Origin: Telluria beijingensis
GTDB taxonomy: Bacteria; Pseudomonadota; Gammaproteobacteria; Burkholderiales; Burkholderiaceae_D
Assembly (NCBI RefSeq): GCF_030770395.1
Contig: NZ_CP132480.1
Span: 4,901,206-4,965,205 of the forward strand
Length of the DNA: 64,000 nucleotides
Reading direction: 5' to 3'
Within the stretch, counting starts at the first letter, position 1. Each line of letters begins with the position of its first letter. Shown here piece by piece: positions 37,833-46,900 of the stretch. A model generated the notes under the pieces. That model made no database searches. It had not been told where the DNA came from and worked only from the letters and a program-made list of their open reading frames with translations. Position numbers and translations under genes: made by a program.

Positions 37833-38305
37833 GGATAGGCTCCCACGCGCACCGTGCGCATGCGCGTGACCGGCTCGGCGACATCGGGGTGGCTCAGGGT
37901 GAGCGCGATGCGTAGTAGCGGTGTGGCGGTGTCGGGCATGCTGAGGTCGATCTTGTCTACGTTGGCGGCCACGATGGCGTTGCGATCCGCCTGGCTGCAG
38001 CTGGCGCCTTCCATCAGTTCGCGCGTATTCGTGCATTCCTCGAAGCCCAGCCGCTTGAGCCATTCCGTCGGCGCGGTCGCGGCGTCCGGCGCCTTCGCGC
38101 CGGTCGCGGCGGCGGCCCGCGCTGCGATCTTCTCGATGGCGAAGTTCGCCTCCGCGTTCAGGTCGAAGCGCGACCGGACCGTGCGCGCGCTGTCGGCGCC
38201 CGTGCGCAGCATGTCCGCCAGCGGCAGCACGATGATGGCGGCGATCGCGAGACCGAGCAGCAGCTCGACCAGCGTGTATCCGCGCTGTGCGCCACGGATG
38301 TTCAT
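37829..38305 (-). CDS. mshO: minor pseudopilin (MshO/GspJ-like)
   Basis: 158 residues with a type IV prepilin leader: cleavage expected after Gly9 in RG/YTLVELLLGLAIA, with Glu5 present. The soluble part is short and contains two Cys (ECTN, SCSQ). ATGA overlaps with both neighbours. Named by position in the cluster. Confidence 0.75.
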   Translation of the reverse strand: MNIRGAQRGYTLVELLLGLAIAAIIVLPLADMLRTGADSARTVRSRFDLNAEANFAIEKIAARAAAATGAKAPDAATAPTEWLKRLGFEECTNTRELMEGASCSQADRNAIVAANVDKIDLSMPDTATPLLRIALTLSHPDVAEPVTRMRTVRVGAYP

Positions 38306-38745
38306 CGGGTCACCAGGGTAGTGAGGGGCAAGCGGTTGCCGGCGTTCGGATCGGCCAGTTCGGCGCCGACGTACAGCAGGTAGTCGCTGTCGCCGCCAGG
38401 GCCGATCTTGCCGCTCTTGTCGTTGCCGTAGCGTGCGACATAGACCGCGACGGCCGGGCATCCTTCGCCTGCATCGGATGAATAGCGCGATGGCGTGCCC
38501 GCATCGCCGGCGCTGGCGAGCAGGCGCTGGTACGGCTCGGCGAGCACGACTTCCATCCTGGAGCTCACGCAATCGAGTTCGCGCGCCGCCGCATCGGCGC
38601 CCGGCGCGTGCGCGACGGCGTCGCCCAGCGCATCGAGCGCCGGCGCCAGGCAGACGGCGAGCAGCAGCAGCGCGAGCAGCGCTTCGAACAGCGTCAGGCC
38701 GGCGCATTGCTTGCGCCATGAGCGGGTGGACATCGGTACTGGCAT
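38302..38745 (-). CDS. mshD: minor pseudopilin (MshD/GspI-like)
   Basis: 147 residues. Prepilin leader MPVPMSTRSWRKQCAG then LTLFEALLALLLLAV with Glu5; a second Met at residue 5 is an alternative start. The head contains two Cys and GPGGDSDYLLYVGAELADPNAG. It starts two bases after the mshC-like stop and overlaps mshO by ATGA. Assignment by position and leader. Confidence 0.7.
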   Translation of the reverse strand: MPVPMSTRSWRKQCAGLTLFEALLALLLLAVCLAPALDALGDAVAHAPGADAAARELDCVSSRMEVVLAEPYQRLLASAGDAGTPSRYSSDAGEGCPAVAVYVARYGNDKSGKIGPGGDSDYLLYVGAELADPNAGNRLPLTTLVTR

Positions 38746-38747
38746 GG

Positions 38748-39278
38748 TCAGGACTGGGTGATGCGGCCGGTGGCGTTCAGGTTGACACTGCGCCGGATAT
38801 GGCCGGCGCCGAGGACGATGGCGCCGGCGCGCAAGGCCTTGTCGCGCATCGGGCCCTTGCCGATACCGCGCACGGGATTGCCGGTGGTGTCGAACACGAC
38901 GCTGTCGGCCGTTGCGTTATCGGCGAAGGTGAAGCTGCAACTGACGAGGGCCATGGCGGATCCTGCAGGGATGGGGCCGGGCGCCACCAGGTAGGCGGCG
39001 CCCTGGCGGGCGGTCGAAGTGTCCTTGTCGGTATCCACCCCGCCAACCGTCAGGCGGCCGCTGGCCAGGTCGCAACTGACCACGCGCTGTTCTCCCGTGC
39101 GGCGCGCCTGGTCGCGGGCGAAGCGCAGCGCATGCGCCACTTCGTCGACCGCGACGTCGGTGCTGGCCTGCGTCACTCGCTGGGCGGCGGGCAGGGCGAT
39201 GACCGCGACGATCGACAGGATCGCCACCACCATCAGCAGTTCGATCAGCGTGTAGCCTGGGCTTGCGCGCCGCGGCAT
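38748..39278 (-). CDS. mshC: minor pseudopilin (MshC/GspH-FimT-like)
   Basis: 176 residues. Leader MPRRASPG, then YTLIELLMVVAILSIVAVIALPA with Glu5, and the GspH/FimT-type segment ALRFARDQARRTGEQRVVSCD. It lies 19 bases after the major pilin. Two Cys could form a disulphide. Confidence 0.85.
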   Translation of the reverse strand: MPRRASPGYTLIELLMVVAILSIVAVIALPAAQRVTQASTDVAVDEVAHALRFARDQARRTGEQRVVSCDLASGRLTVGGVDTDKDTSTARQGAAYLVAPGPIPAGSAMALVSCSFTFADNATADSVVFDTTGNPVRGIGKGPMRDKALRAGAIVLGAGHIRRSVNLNATGRITQS

Positions 39279-39297
39279 TGCTGTCGGCTGGCCTGGA

Positions 39298-39852
39298 TCA
39301 GTTACCCGCGTCCGGAGCCTGGTCGGCCGCCTTGTTCAGGATGAACTGGCCGGACTTCGTATCGAATTTCCATCCCTTGGCCGTCGCGGCGGCATCGGCG
39401 ACGAGATTGGCGCCGGTGGTCTGGATGGCGACGTCGGCGCTGTTCCCGAACGGGTCGACAGGAATTCCCTGGCGCAGGTAAGGGCCGTAGCGGAAGTTGT
39501 CGTCAGCGATGCTGCAGGTCTGGCCGTCCTTGTTCGAGGCATACGTCAGCTGGTCCTTGAATGCCTGTTCGGTATTGAGTTCGCCGGTACCCTTAACGCC
39601 AGTGCAGTCAGCGCCGCCGCTGGACGCTTTCAGGCCCGGATACACATTGCCCGCATGCTGGGCGCGATACAGTTCGATGGCGTTGCGCACGGCCGCCAGG
39701 TTGGCGTCCGCCGCCGACTGTTGCGCATCGGACGTCGCCGCCGAAAACTGGGGAATCGCGATGGCCGAAATGATCGCCAGGATGATCACGACGATCAGCA
39801 GTTCGATCAGGGTGAAGCCGGCTGCCGCGGCGCGCTTGAATGAAGTAGTCAT
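39298..39852 (-). CDS. mshA: major MSHA-type pilin
   Basis: 184 residues. Leader MTTSFKRAAAAG, cleavage before FTLIELLIVVIILAIISAIAIPQF with Glu5 (Glu17 of the precursor), then an alpha-helical stem and a globular head. Cys pairs in GGADCTG and QTCSIADD likely make the C-terminal disulphide loop. It is the largest clean pilin in the cluster and is preceded by a 141-base AT-rich gap, so it may have its own promoter for high expression. Confidence 0.9.
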   Translation of the reverse strand: MTTSFKRAAAAGFTLIELLIVVIILAIISAIAIPQFSAATSDAQQSAADANLAAVRNAIELYRAQHAGNVYPGLKASSGGADCTGVKGTGELNTEQAFKDQLTYASNKDGQTCSIADDNFRYGPYLRQGIPVDPFGNSADVAIQTTGANLVADAAATAKGWKFDTKSGQFILNKAADQAPDAGN

Positions 39853-39938
39853 GGATGGTTTCCGCCCGGTTGATAAAGTCGAATTGTCAACTTTACTTAT
39901 TGAAATTATTAATTCTAAAGAGTAACACGCTGTAGTTT

Positions 39939-39968
39939 CCGCACGTCATCAATTTTTCAATCGTGCGG
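39939..39968 (-). promoter_or_regulatory. stem-loop in the AT-rich leader of mshA
   Basis: CCGCACG (39939-39945) pairs with CGTGCGG (39962-39968) within the 141-base gap between mshG and mshA. There is no T-run, so a processing or mRNA-stabilising structure is as likely as a terminator. The rest of the gap is AT-rich and probably holds an mshA promoter, but I cannot fix its boxes. Confidence 0.35.
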
Positions 39969-39993
39969 GAATCTGTGGTTTTTAGTCAACGCA

Positions 39994-41100
39994 TTAATGC
40001 ACGCTTCGTGACAATTTAAATATCGGCAGGATCAGCGAACTCACGATCGTGCCGACCAGGACGCCCATCACCAGCAGCATCACCGGCTCGGCCATCTTCG
40101 ACAGCCGCGCCAGGTGGCGCGTGAGCTCGCGATCGTAGGAATCCGAGATCCGGCTCATCACCCGTCCCAGGGTACCGGTCTCCTCGCCGGTGGCAATCAT
40201 CTGGCGCACCGCGACTGGGATAAAGCCGTTGTGCTGGAAGCCGGCCGCGATGCCCTTGCCTTCGGTGACGTCGGTTTCGAGGTCGCGGATGAAGCGCTGG
40301 ATGTCGGCATTCGGCACCACCGCGCGGCAGGCTTCCAGCGTGGCCAGGATGGTGACGCCCCGTTCGAGCGAGATGCCCATCACGCGCAGCAGGCGGGTCA
40401 GGTAAATCCTGGCGAATATATCGCGCAGCACCGGCAGGCGCAGCTTGGCGCGGTCGACGGCGACGCGCACATCGGGATGGCGCGCCAGCATCCAGCCGCC
40501 GCCCACCAGCGCCGCGACCGCGGCCGCGACGATCGCGCCATGCTCGGTGAGCACGCGGCTCACCACCATCAGGCCGCGCGTGGTCCACGGCAGCTGGTCG
40601 TGGATCTGCGCGAACATGGTCGCGAACTTGGGAAACACCGACACCAGGATGAACAGCACCACGCCGAACGAGAACGCCAGCAGGATGAGGGGATACGACA
40701 GCGCCGACACCAGGGTGCTGCGCAGGCGCTCTTCTTTCTCGTCCATCTCGACCAGCTGCACCAGCACCTCGGCCATGAAGCCGCCGGCTTCGCTGGCGGC
40801 GATCAGGTTGACATAGGTGCTGGGGAATAGCGGATGCCTGGCGAGCGCCGTCGAAAAACGTTCGCCGGCCAGGATGTCGTCGCACATCGCCGCGATCATC
40901 GCGCGCAGCTGCGCATGGTCGGTCTGCTCCAGCAGCGACTGCAACGCAGCATGCAGCGGCACGCCGGTCTCGAGCAGCAGGGCCAGGCGCTCGGTGAACA
41001 TGGCGCGCTCGCGCAGCCCCGGCGCGCGCGCGCCGAACAAACGCGGCGCCACGGCGGGACGGGCGGTGGCGGCGATGGGGGAGTCGAGTTCGATCGGCAT
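39994..41100 (-). CDS. mshG: type II secretion/pilus platform protein (GspF/PilC family)
   Basis: 368 residues with two GspF repeats: FTERLALLLETGVPLHAALQSL and YLTRLLRVMGISLERGVTILATL, separated by a membrane helix near 170 and ending with helices (VMLLVMGVLVGTIVSSLILPIF). It is the inner-membrane platform on which the ATPase drives pilin insertion. It lies 11 bases after the ATPase gene. The N-terminal about 28 residues are a loose extension. Confidence 0.92.
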   Translation of the reverse strand: MPIELDSPIAATARPAVAPRLFGARAPGLRERAMFTERLALLLETGVPLHAALQSLLEQTDHAQLRAMIAAMCDDILAGERFSTALARHPLFPSTYVNLIAASEAGGFMAEVLVQLVEMDEKEERLRSTLVSALSYPLILLAFSFGVVLFILVSVFPKFATMFAQIHDQLPWTTRGLMVVSRVLTEHGAIVAAAVAALVGGGWMLARHPDVRVAVDRAKLRLPVLRDIFARIYLTRLLRVMGISLERGVTILATLEACRAVVPNADIQRFIRDLETDVTEGKGIAAGFQHNGFIPVAVRQMIATGEETGTLGRVMSRISDSYDRELTRHLARLSKMAEPVMLLVMGVLVGTIVSSLILPIFKLSRSVH

Positions 41101-41111
41101 GCTGCTGGCGC

Positions 41112-43151
41112 TTAGAGAGAATGCACGACGCGGGCGATTTCCTCGGGCGTGGTGTGGCCGTCGAAGGCGCGCGCCATGCCGTCGGCGTACAGGTCGCGGT
41201 GGCCGCTGCCCGCGACGTGCGCGGCCAGCTGGTCCTTGCTGGCGTTGGCCACGATCATGCGTTGCAGCTCGGGGCCGACTTCGAGCAATTCATAAATGCC
41301 CATGCGGCCCTTGTAGCCCGAGTCGTAGCACGCCGGGCAGCCGCGTCCGCGCATCAGGCGCAGGTCGCCCTGGCCATGCCAGCGGTAGGCGGCGGTTGCC
41401 TCGGGCGTGGCGAGGTAGCTGGTGCGGCAGCCCTGGCACACGCGCCGCACCAGGCGCTGCGCCATCACGCCGATCAGGGCCGACGACAGCAGGTAGGGCT
41501 CGACGCCCATCTCCACCAGGCGCGACACCGCGCCCAGCGTGTCGTTGGTGTGCAGCGTGGTCAGCACCAGGTGGCCGGTCAGCGCGGCCTGCACCGCGAT
41601 CTCGGCGGTCTGGCGGTCGCGCACCTCGCCGATCATGATGATGTCCGGGTCCTGGCGCAGCACGTGCTTGAGGATCTTGGGGAAGGTCAGCCCGATCGCA
41701 TCGTTGACCTGGTTCTGGTTGATGATGTCGAGCTGGTACTCGACCGGATCCTCGATCGTGACGATATTCTTTTCGATGCTCTTGAGGTGGCTGATCGCCG
41801 CGTACAGGCTGGTGGTCTTGCCGCTGCCGGTCGGGCCGGTGACCAGGATCAGGCCGTGGCTGCGGCCGAGCAGGCGCTTGAAGGCGCTGGCCGCGCTGAC
41901 CTGCATGCCGAGCTTGTCGACGTCGAGGATCGACTGGTTCTTGTCCAGCACCCGCAGCACCACTTTTTCGCCATAGATGCCGGGCAGCGAAGAAAAGCGC
42001 AGGTCGACCGTGCGGCCCTGGGTGGCGACCTGGATCCGGCCATCCTGCGGCAGGCGCCGTTCGGCGATGTCGAGGTTGGCCATCACCTTCAGGCGCGACA
42101 CGATGGCCGGGTGCTGGTCGACCTTGGGCGACATGACTTCGTACAGCACGCCATCGATGCGCAGGCGGATGCGGGCGCGGTTGCGCGAGATTTCGATATG
42201 GATGTCGCTGGCGCCGTCGCGGATCGCGCGCTGGATGACGGCGTTGACCATATTGATCACCGGGCTGGCGCCGGCCATCTCGTCGATCTGGGTGTAGTCG
42301 TCGGGGATGGTCGACTCGATCAGTTCGAGGTCGCTTGCTTCGGTATGGATGAAGTCGGGCAGGGCGCCGCCATAGGCCTCGTCGGCCAGGCGCCGGATGT
42401 CGGCCGGCGGCGCCACCACGATGCGGATCCGGTTGCCGGTGCGGGCGCGCAGCTCGTCGATGGCGTGGATGGCCTGCGGTTCGGCGCTGGCCAATGTGAG
42501 CGTGTCGCCGACCCGGAACAAGGGCAGCACATTCAGGCGCCGCGCGACGTCGCGTTCGATCAGGGCCAGCGCGCCCGGGTCGTACAGGCCGGTGCGCAGG
42601 TTCACGTAGGGCAGCGACAGCTGGTCGGCCAGCGCCTGGTACAGGGCGGCTTCGGTAATCCATTTGCGCTCGACCATGATCAGGCCCATGCGCTTGCCGG
42701 TCTGGTCCTGCAGGCGCGCCGCCTCGGCCACCTGCTCGGCGCTGGCCGCGCCGCGCTCGACCAGGATGTCGCCCAGCTTGCTGCCCGGCTCGCGCGCGCG
42801 GCGCAGCGTGGCCGGCCGCGCGTCGAACAGCGGCAACTGATCGAGCAGGCCCGTGGCGGCCAGGATCTCTTGCAGCAGCGGATTCGGATAGGCCAGCTTG
42901 AGCCAGCCGCCCAGGGCGGCCAGGCGTTCGCCCATATCGGCCATCATGCCCAGCGCATGGCCCGACAGGAGCGTGACCTTGCCCAGGTCGACCACGATCG
43001 ACACCTGGTGCTGGGCCACGCATTCATTGAGCGCGGCCTGCAGGGTCTGGACCGCGTCGTCCGCCACCAGCGCCGTCAGCGGCGCCAGGTAGGTCATCGC
43101 GCCGATGCGGCTCTTCGTGATCCGGTCGGCGGATGCGGCATCGATGCTCAT
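41112..43151 (-). CDS. mshE: pilus assembly ATPase with STAS and c-di-GMP-binding MshEN domains
   Basis: 679 residues from ATG at 43151, overlapping the HD-GYP stop (ATGA). Residues about 18-112 form a STAS-like domain (SIVVDLGKVTLLSGHALG, Ser63 at the usual phosphoacceptor position). Residues 125-148 and 154-177 are two 24-residue MshEN motifs with the canonical five-residue spacer (KLGDILVERG...Q and RMGLIMVERK...Q); the first Arg is Lys and one Gly is Lys. Known: this motif pair binds c-di-GMP in MshE. The GspE ATPase follows: Walker A GPTGSGKTT (from 439), Asp box, Walker B, and the zinc CxxC pair (CQGC, CPAC). It powers pilus extension. The STAS fusion is unusual. Confidence 0.9.
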   Translation of the reverse strand: MSIDAASADRITKSRIGAMTYLAPLTALVADDAVQTLQAALNECVAQHQVSIVVDLGKVTLLSGHALGMMADMGERLAALGGWLKLAYPNPLLQEILAATGLLDQLPLFDARPATLRRAREPGSKLGDILVERGAASAEQVAEAARLQDQTGKRMGLIMVERKWITEAALYQALADQLSLPYVNLRTGLYDPGALALIERDVARRLNVLPLFRVGDTLTLASAEPQAIHAIDELRARTGNRIRIVVAPPADIRRLADEAYGGALPDFIHTEASDLELIESTIPDDYTQIDEMAGASPVINMVNAVIQRAIRDGASDIHIEISRNRARIRLRIDGVLYEVMSPKVDQHPAIVSRLKVMANLDIAERRLPQDGRIQVATQGRTVDLRFSSLPGIYGEKVVLRVLDKNQSILDVDKLGMQVSAASAFKRLLGRSHGLILVTGPTGSGKTTSLYAAISHLKSIEKNIVTIEDPVEYQLDIINQNQVNDAIGLTFPKILKHVLRQDPDIIMIGEVRDRQTAEIAVQAALTGHLVLTTLHTNDTLGAVSRLVEMGVEPYLLSSALIGVMAQRLVRRVCQGCRTSYLATPEATAAYRWHGQGDLRLMRGRGCPACYDSGYKGRMGIYELLEVGPELQRMIVANASKDQLAAHVAGSGHRDLYADGMARAFDGHTTPEEIARVVHSL

Positions 43152-44680
43152 GCGGCGCAGGCTGCCGGTGCGCTGCTCTGTTCGCGGGCAATGCCGAAGG
43201 CTGCGATCCATCCTGGCTCGGCGCGGCACACCTGTTCGAACGTGGCGACGACGCCGGGGTCGAGTTGGGTGCCGGCGCACCGCGCGATCTCGGCCATCGC
43301 CACTTCGTGGCTGCGGCCGGCGCGATAGGCGCGCGAGCTGGTGATCGAATCGTAGGTGTCGGCCACCGCGATGATGCGCGCGTTGTACGGGATGTCGTTG
43401 CCGGCCAGGCCATGCGGATAGCCGGTGCCGTCGTATTTTTCCTGGTGATGGCGCGCGCCGGGCACCGCCCCCTTGAGGCGATCGATATGGCGCAGGATTT
43501 CATAGCTGCGCTCCGGGTGCACCATGATGAAGGTGAACTCGTCGCGGGTCAGGCGGCCTGGCTTGCACAGCACGGCGTCCGGGATGCCGATCTTGCCCAC
43601 GTCGTGCAGGAGCGAACCCCAGAACAGGTTGTCCAGTTCGCGCGCCGGCAGGCGCAGCGCGCGGCCGATCTCCATCGCGATGTGGTGCACCCGTTCGCTG
43701 TGGCCGCGCGTGTACGGGTCCTTGGCCTCGACCGCCTCGATCAGCGCGGCCGCCATCTGCTGGTTGAATTTGCTGGTCTCGGCCAGCATGCTGTGCATGC
43801 GCGATAAACTGGACAAGTGATTGGCCAGCACTTCGCCCAGCTTGCGGTCGCTGTTGCTGAAGTCGTCCTTGTGGGCGTGGTTGAGCAGCACCAGGATCGC
43901 CACCACCGATTTATCCTGGAACACCGGGCAGCACAGGATCTTGAACGGCATGTCGGTAAAGATGTAGGCGCGGCGCGGGTCGCCTGCGTCGTTCATCACG
44001 ATCGGCTGGCGCGAGGAATGCGCGAAGCGATACAGGTCGCCGCGCATCTCCACCAGCACCAGGTCGAGGTTATGGATCGGCTGCGACAGGTTGGTGGCCG
44101 ACACGCACAGGTTGTCGCCCGGCTTGATGAAGGCTGCCACGTCGGCGTCCATATGCTCGGCCCAGCTCTCGAGCAGGCTGCCGAAGATATCTTCGCCGCT
44201 GGTCATGTCCTGCACCTGGCGGTCGATTGCATACACCAGGTGCAGCTCTTCATAGCGGTCCGACAGTTCGTCGGCCATGGCATCGAGTTCGCCCTGCACG
44301 CCGCACTCTTCGCCGATGGCAGCGGCCACGTCTTCGAGCGCCTCGGCCAGCGCGTCCCATGCGAACGGCGCGCCGTCGGCGCCGGCGGCACTGCGCACCG
44401 CCAGGTGGCCGATCAGCTGGCCCTTGGCCTTGATCTGCAGGTAGAGCAGGGTGGCGTCGCCGCTGTCGTGGCGCTGCATGCCGTCGCCGCTGCACGGCCA
44501 GGCGAAGCCGCCGGCGTTCAGGTGCGCCAGCCAGTCGGCCAGGCCGTCGTGGCCGGGCGCGCTCCAGCATGGCGCGCCGCCGGCGTCGCACACGGCCAGC
44601 GCGTGCTCGCTGCCGGTGCTGCGCTGCAGCCAGCGCGCGTGGCGGGTGAAATCAAGGGCGGGCAACAGCTTATGCGGCAT
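43148..44680 (-). CDS. HD-GYP c-di-GMP phosphodiesterase with GAF-like domain
   Basis: 510 residues. The N-terminal 130 residues are of unknown fold. A GAF-like domain follows (ELHLVYAIDRQVQDM to VVAILVLLN, about 140-280), then an HD-GYP domain with H359-D360 in LLHDVGKIGIPDAV, HHQEKYDGTGYPHGL and IIAVADTYDSITSSRAYR. The key residues are present, so it should hydrolyse c-di-GMP. It overlaps the response regulator by 11 bases and mshE by ATGA, so it is co-made with the c-di-GMP-sensing ATPase. Confidence 0.9.
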   Translation of the reverse strand: MPHKLLPALDFTRHARWLQRSTGSEHALAVCDAGGAPCWSAPGHDGLADWLAHLNAGGFAWPCSGDGMQRHDSGDATLLYLQIKAKGQLIGHLAVRSAAGADGAPFAWDALAEALEDVAAAIGEECGVQGELDAMADELSDRYEELHLVYAIDRQVQDMTSGEDIFGSLLESWAEHMDADVAAFIKPGDNLCVSATNLSQPIHNLDLVLVEMRGDLYRFAHSSRQPIVMNDAGDPRRAYIFTDMPFKILCCPVFQDKSVVAILVLLNHAHKDDFSNSDRKLGEVLANHLSSLSRMHSMLAETSKFNQQMAAALIEAVEAKDPYTRGHSERVHHIAMEIGRALRLPARELDNLFWGSLLHDVGKIGIPDAVLCKPGRLTRDEFTFIMVHPERSYEILRHIDRLKGAVPGARHHQEKYDGTGYPHGLAGNDIPYNARIIAVADTYDSITSSRAYRAGRSHEVAMAEIARCAGTQLDPGVVATFEQVCRAEPGWIAAFGIAREQSSAPAACAA

Positions 44681-45086
44681 GGACGGGCTCCGGCGGATGG
44701 CCTGGCGTGGACGCCAGGGCGGCGAAATGGCGGGACAGGCGCGCCACCAGCTGACGCGGGCTGAGGGGTTTTTCGAGGAATTCGGTGTTCGCCAGTTCGC
44801 GTGCCCAGGCGCGCTCGTCGAGCGCCGTCATCGACGTCATGACCAGGATCAGGAACGGGTGGTCGGGATAGGTAGCGCGCGCCAGTGGGCACAGGGTGCG
44901 GCCGTCCATGCCGTCCATCTGGATGTCGCTGATCAGGACATCGGGCAGCTGCTCGGCCATGCTGGCCAGCGCCGCATGGCCGTCGCCTGCGGTGGCGACC
45001 ACATAGCCTTCGCGCTCGAGCGCCAGGCGCAGCACGCGCAGCACATGCGGCTCGTCGTCGACCAGCAGGATGCGGCGCGCGCTCAC
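44670..45086 (-). CDS. single-domain response regulator
   Basis: 138 residues: a CheY-like receiver only, with DD at 10-11, phosphoacceptor Asp54 in LISDIQMDGMDG, the conserved Thr/Ser (VMTSMTA) and Lys in EFLEKPLSP. No output domain; it must act through a partner, possibly the HD-GYP protein or the STAS-ATPase. The start is GTG overlapping the kinase stop (GTGA). Confidence 0.9.
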   Translation of the reverse strand: MSARRILLVDDEPHVLRVLRLALEREGYVVATAGDGHAALASMAEQLPDVLISDIQMDGMDGRTLCPLARATYPDHPFLILVMTSMTALDERAWARELANTEFLEKPLSPRQLVARLSRHFAALASTPGHPPEPVHAA

Positions 45087-46900
45087 AGCACGGCGGCGCC
45101 GGCGGGAGCCGACACAATCTTGAGGTGGATCGAGAAGGTGCTGCCGATGCCCGGTTCGCTGTCGAGCACCATGCGGCCGTGGTGCAGCTCGACGATCTGG
45201 GCCGCCAGGTACAGCCCCAGGCCGTGGCCGCCGCGCTTGACCGGTGCGTCGCTCTCGCTGACGCGGTAGAACTTGTCGAAGATGCGGCCCTGGTCGGCCG
45301 CTGCGATGCCGATGCCGGTGTCGCGTACGCTGATCACGATTTCATTGTCCTCATTGCGGGCGGCCAGTGTCACGCTGCCGCCTGGTCGGTTGTATTTGAT
45401 GGCATTGGTGAGCAGGTTGTTGAGCGCAATGCGGAACAGGTCCTTGTCGATGGCCACCGCCTCGAGTTCGCGCGGCAGGTCGAGCAGCACGCGCAACTGC
45501 TTGCCCTCGGCGCGCGGCAGGGCCTGGTCGTAGGCGTCGCGCAGCAGGTCGTCCAGGCGGACCCGGTTGCGCTCGGGGCTCATGCTGCCGGTTTCCAGCT
45601 TGCTGACGTTGAGCAGGTTGCCGACCAGCGCGTTCATGCGCTCGATCTCGTCCTGGATCACATTGAGCGACTCCACGCGCAGGCTCTCTTCGTCACTGTC
45701 GGCCAGCATCTCGGCATACATGCCGATGACGTTCAGCGGCGACTTGAGTTCGTGCGAGACATGGGCGACGAAGTCGTTGCCGGCCTGGCGCGCCAGGTGC
45801 TCGCGGGTGACGTCGCGCAGCACCACCAGGGTGCCGAAGGACATCGTGCCATGGCCGCCGCTGAGCGGCTGCGCGCTGGCATGCAGCTGGCGGCCCTCGA
45901 CGTTGATGGGTGCGAACGCGACGGCATGCGAGCGCGCGGTATCGCGCACGTCGCCGCCGTAGCGGCCCAGCAGGCCGCGCAGAGCCAGGTCGCAGCACCA
46001 GCTGTCGACCGGCTGGCCGACGATGCGGTCCATCGGAATGCCGAGCAGGGGTTCGATCTTGCCGGACGCGAAAGTGACGTCGCCGGCCGGGTCGAGCATC
46101 AGGAGGCCGTCGGGCAGCGACTGCAGCGCGGCGTTGAGTTTCTTGCTGCCGTACTGGAGCAGGCGGTTGTCGGCAGTGGTGTTCAGGGCGCCCTGTTCGA
46201 GCTGGGCGATGCGCGCGCCGGCCTGCGACAGGTAGGTCTGCATATTGGCGATCAGTTCGCGCATGTCGCCGCTGTCGCCATCGTCGCGCCGGGTCGGCGC
46301 GGCCAGCGTGCGCAGCTGCGTCGACAGCGCCGCCAGCGGCCGCATCTCGCGCTTGATGACCAGGTAGACCACCGGCACCACCAGGAACATGGCCAGCGCC
46401 AGCACCGCGAGGAACGACACGTCCTGGGCCAGCACCGTGTAGCCTGGCTGGTTGAAGCCGACCCGCACGAACAGCGTGCCCATGCTGCGGTCGGCCAGTG
46501 GGCCGTAGAATTCGCGCAGCGCTCCGGCGCCCTGGCTTGCCGCCAGGGTGCGCTCACCGAAACCATTGGCGGCGCTTGCCGGCAAGGGGACGGCCGGGGT
46601 CATGCTGCCGCGGCCCGCGACTTCGGCCAGGGTGCGTCCGCTGGCGTCGCCGATCGTGGCATAGGCGAAATCGCCGTTATCGTGATAGGCCAGCAGCGCG
46701 GCCAGCAGGCCGCCGCTCTTGCCATCGTCGGCCAGGAGCGTCATCGGGACGGTGCTGAGCGATTTGACCAGGCCCACACCCTTGATCCTGACTTGGGCCG
46801 CCTGGCTGTCCTGCTGGCGCACCACCAGCAGGGCCACGACCAGCGTGATGGCGGCCAGCGCGCAGGCGATCAGGATGATACCGATGCGGTTGAGTTTCAT
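45083..46900 (-). CDS. membrane sensor histidine kinase, first gene of the pilus operon
   Basis: 605 residues from ATG at 46900 (MKLNRIGIILIACALAAITL); an in-frame start 30 codons earlier was rejected as it lacks a ribosome site and precedes the first membrane helix. Two helices (about 7-27 and 170-190) enclose a periplasmic sensor with a dCache/double-PAS look, followed by a HAMP-like linker, a PAS domain (LQSLPDGLLMLDPAGDV), HisKA with His383 in HVSHELKSPLN, and the ATPase domain (NNLLTNAIKYN, DTGIGI, GGHGLGLYLA). It should phosphorylate the next gene's product. The leader before it (to about 46990) is AT-rich. Confidence 0.92.
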   Translation of the reverse strand: MKLNRIGIILIACALAAITLVVALLVVRQQDSQAAQVRIKGVGLVKSLSTVPMTLLADDGKSGGLLAALLAYHDNGDFAYATIGDASGRTLAEVAGRGSMTPAVPLPASAANGFGERTLAASQGAGALREFYGPLADRSMGTLFVRVGFNQPGYTVLAQDVSFLAVLALAMFLVVPVVYLVIKREMRPLAALSTQLRTLAAPTRRDDGDSGDMRELIANMQTYLSQAGARIAQLEQGALNTTADNRLLQYGSKKLNAALQSLPDGLLMLDPAGDVTFASGKIEPLLGIPMDRIVGQPVDSWCCDLALRGLLGRYGGDVRDTARSHAVAFAPINVEGRQLHASAQPLSGGHGTMSFGTLVVLRDVTREHLARQAGNDFVAHVSHELKSPLNVIGMYAEMLADSDEESLRVESLNVIQDEIERMNALVGNLLNVSKLETGSMSPERNRVRLDDLLRDAYDQALPRAEGKQLRVLLDLPRELEAVAIDKDLFRIALNNLLTNAIKYNRPGGSVTLAARNEDNEIVISVRDTGIGIAAADQGRIFDKFYRVSESDAPVKRGGHGLGLYLAAQIVELHHGRMVLDSEPGIGSTFSIHLKIVSAPAGAAVL

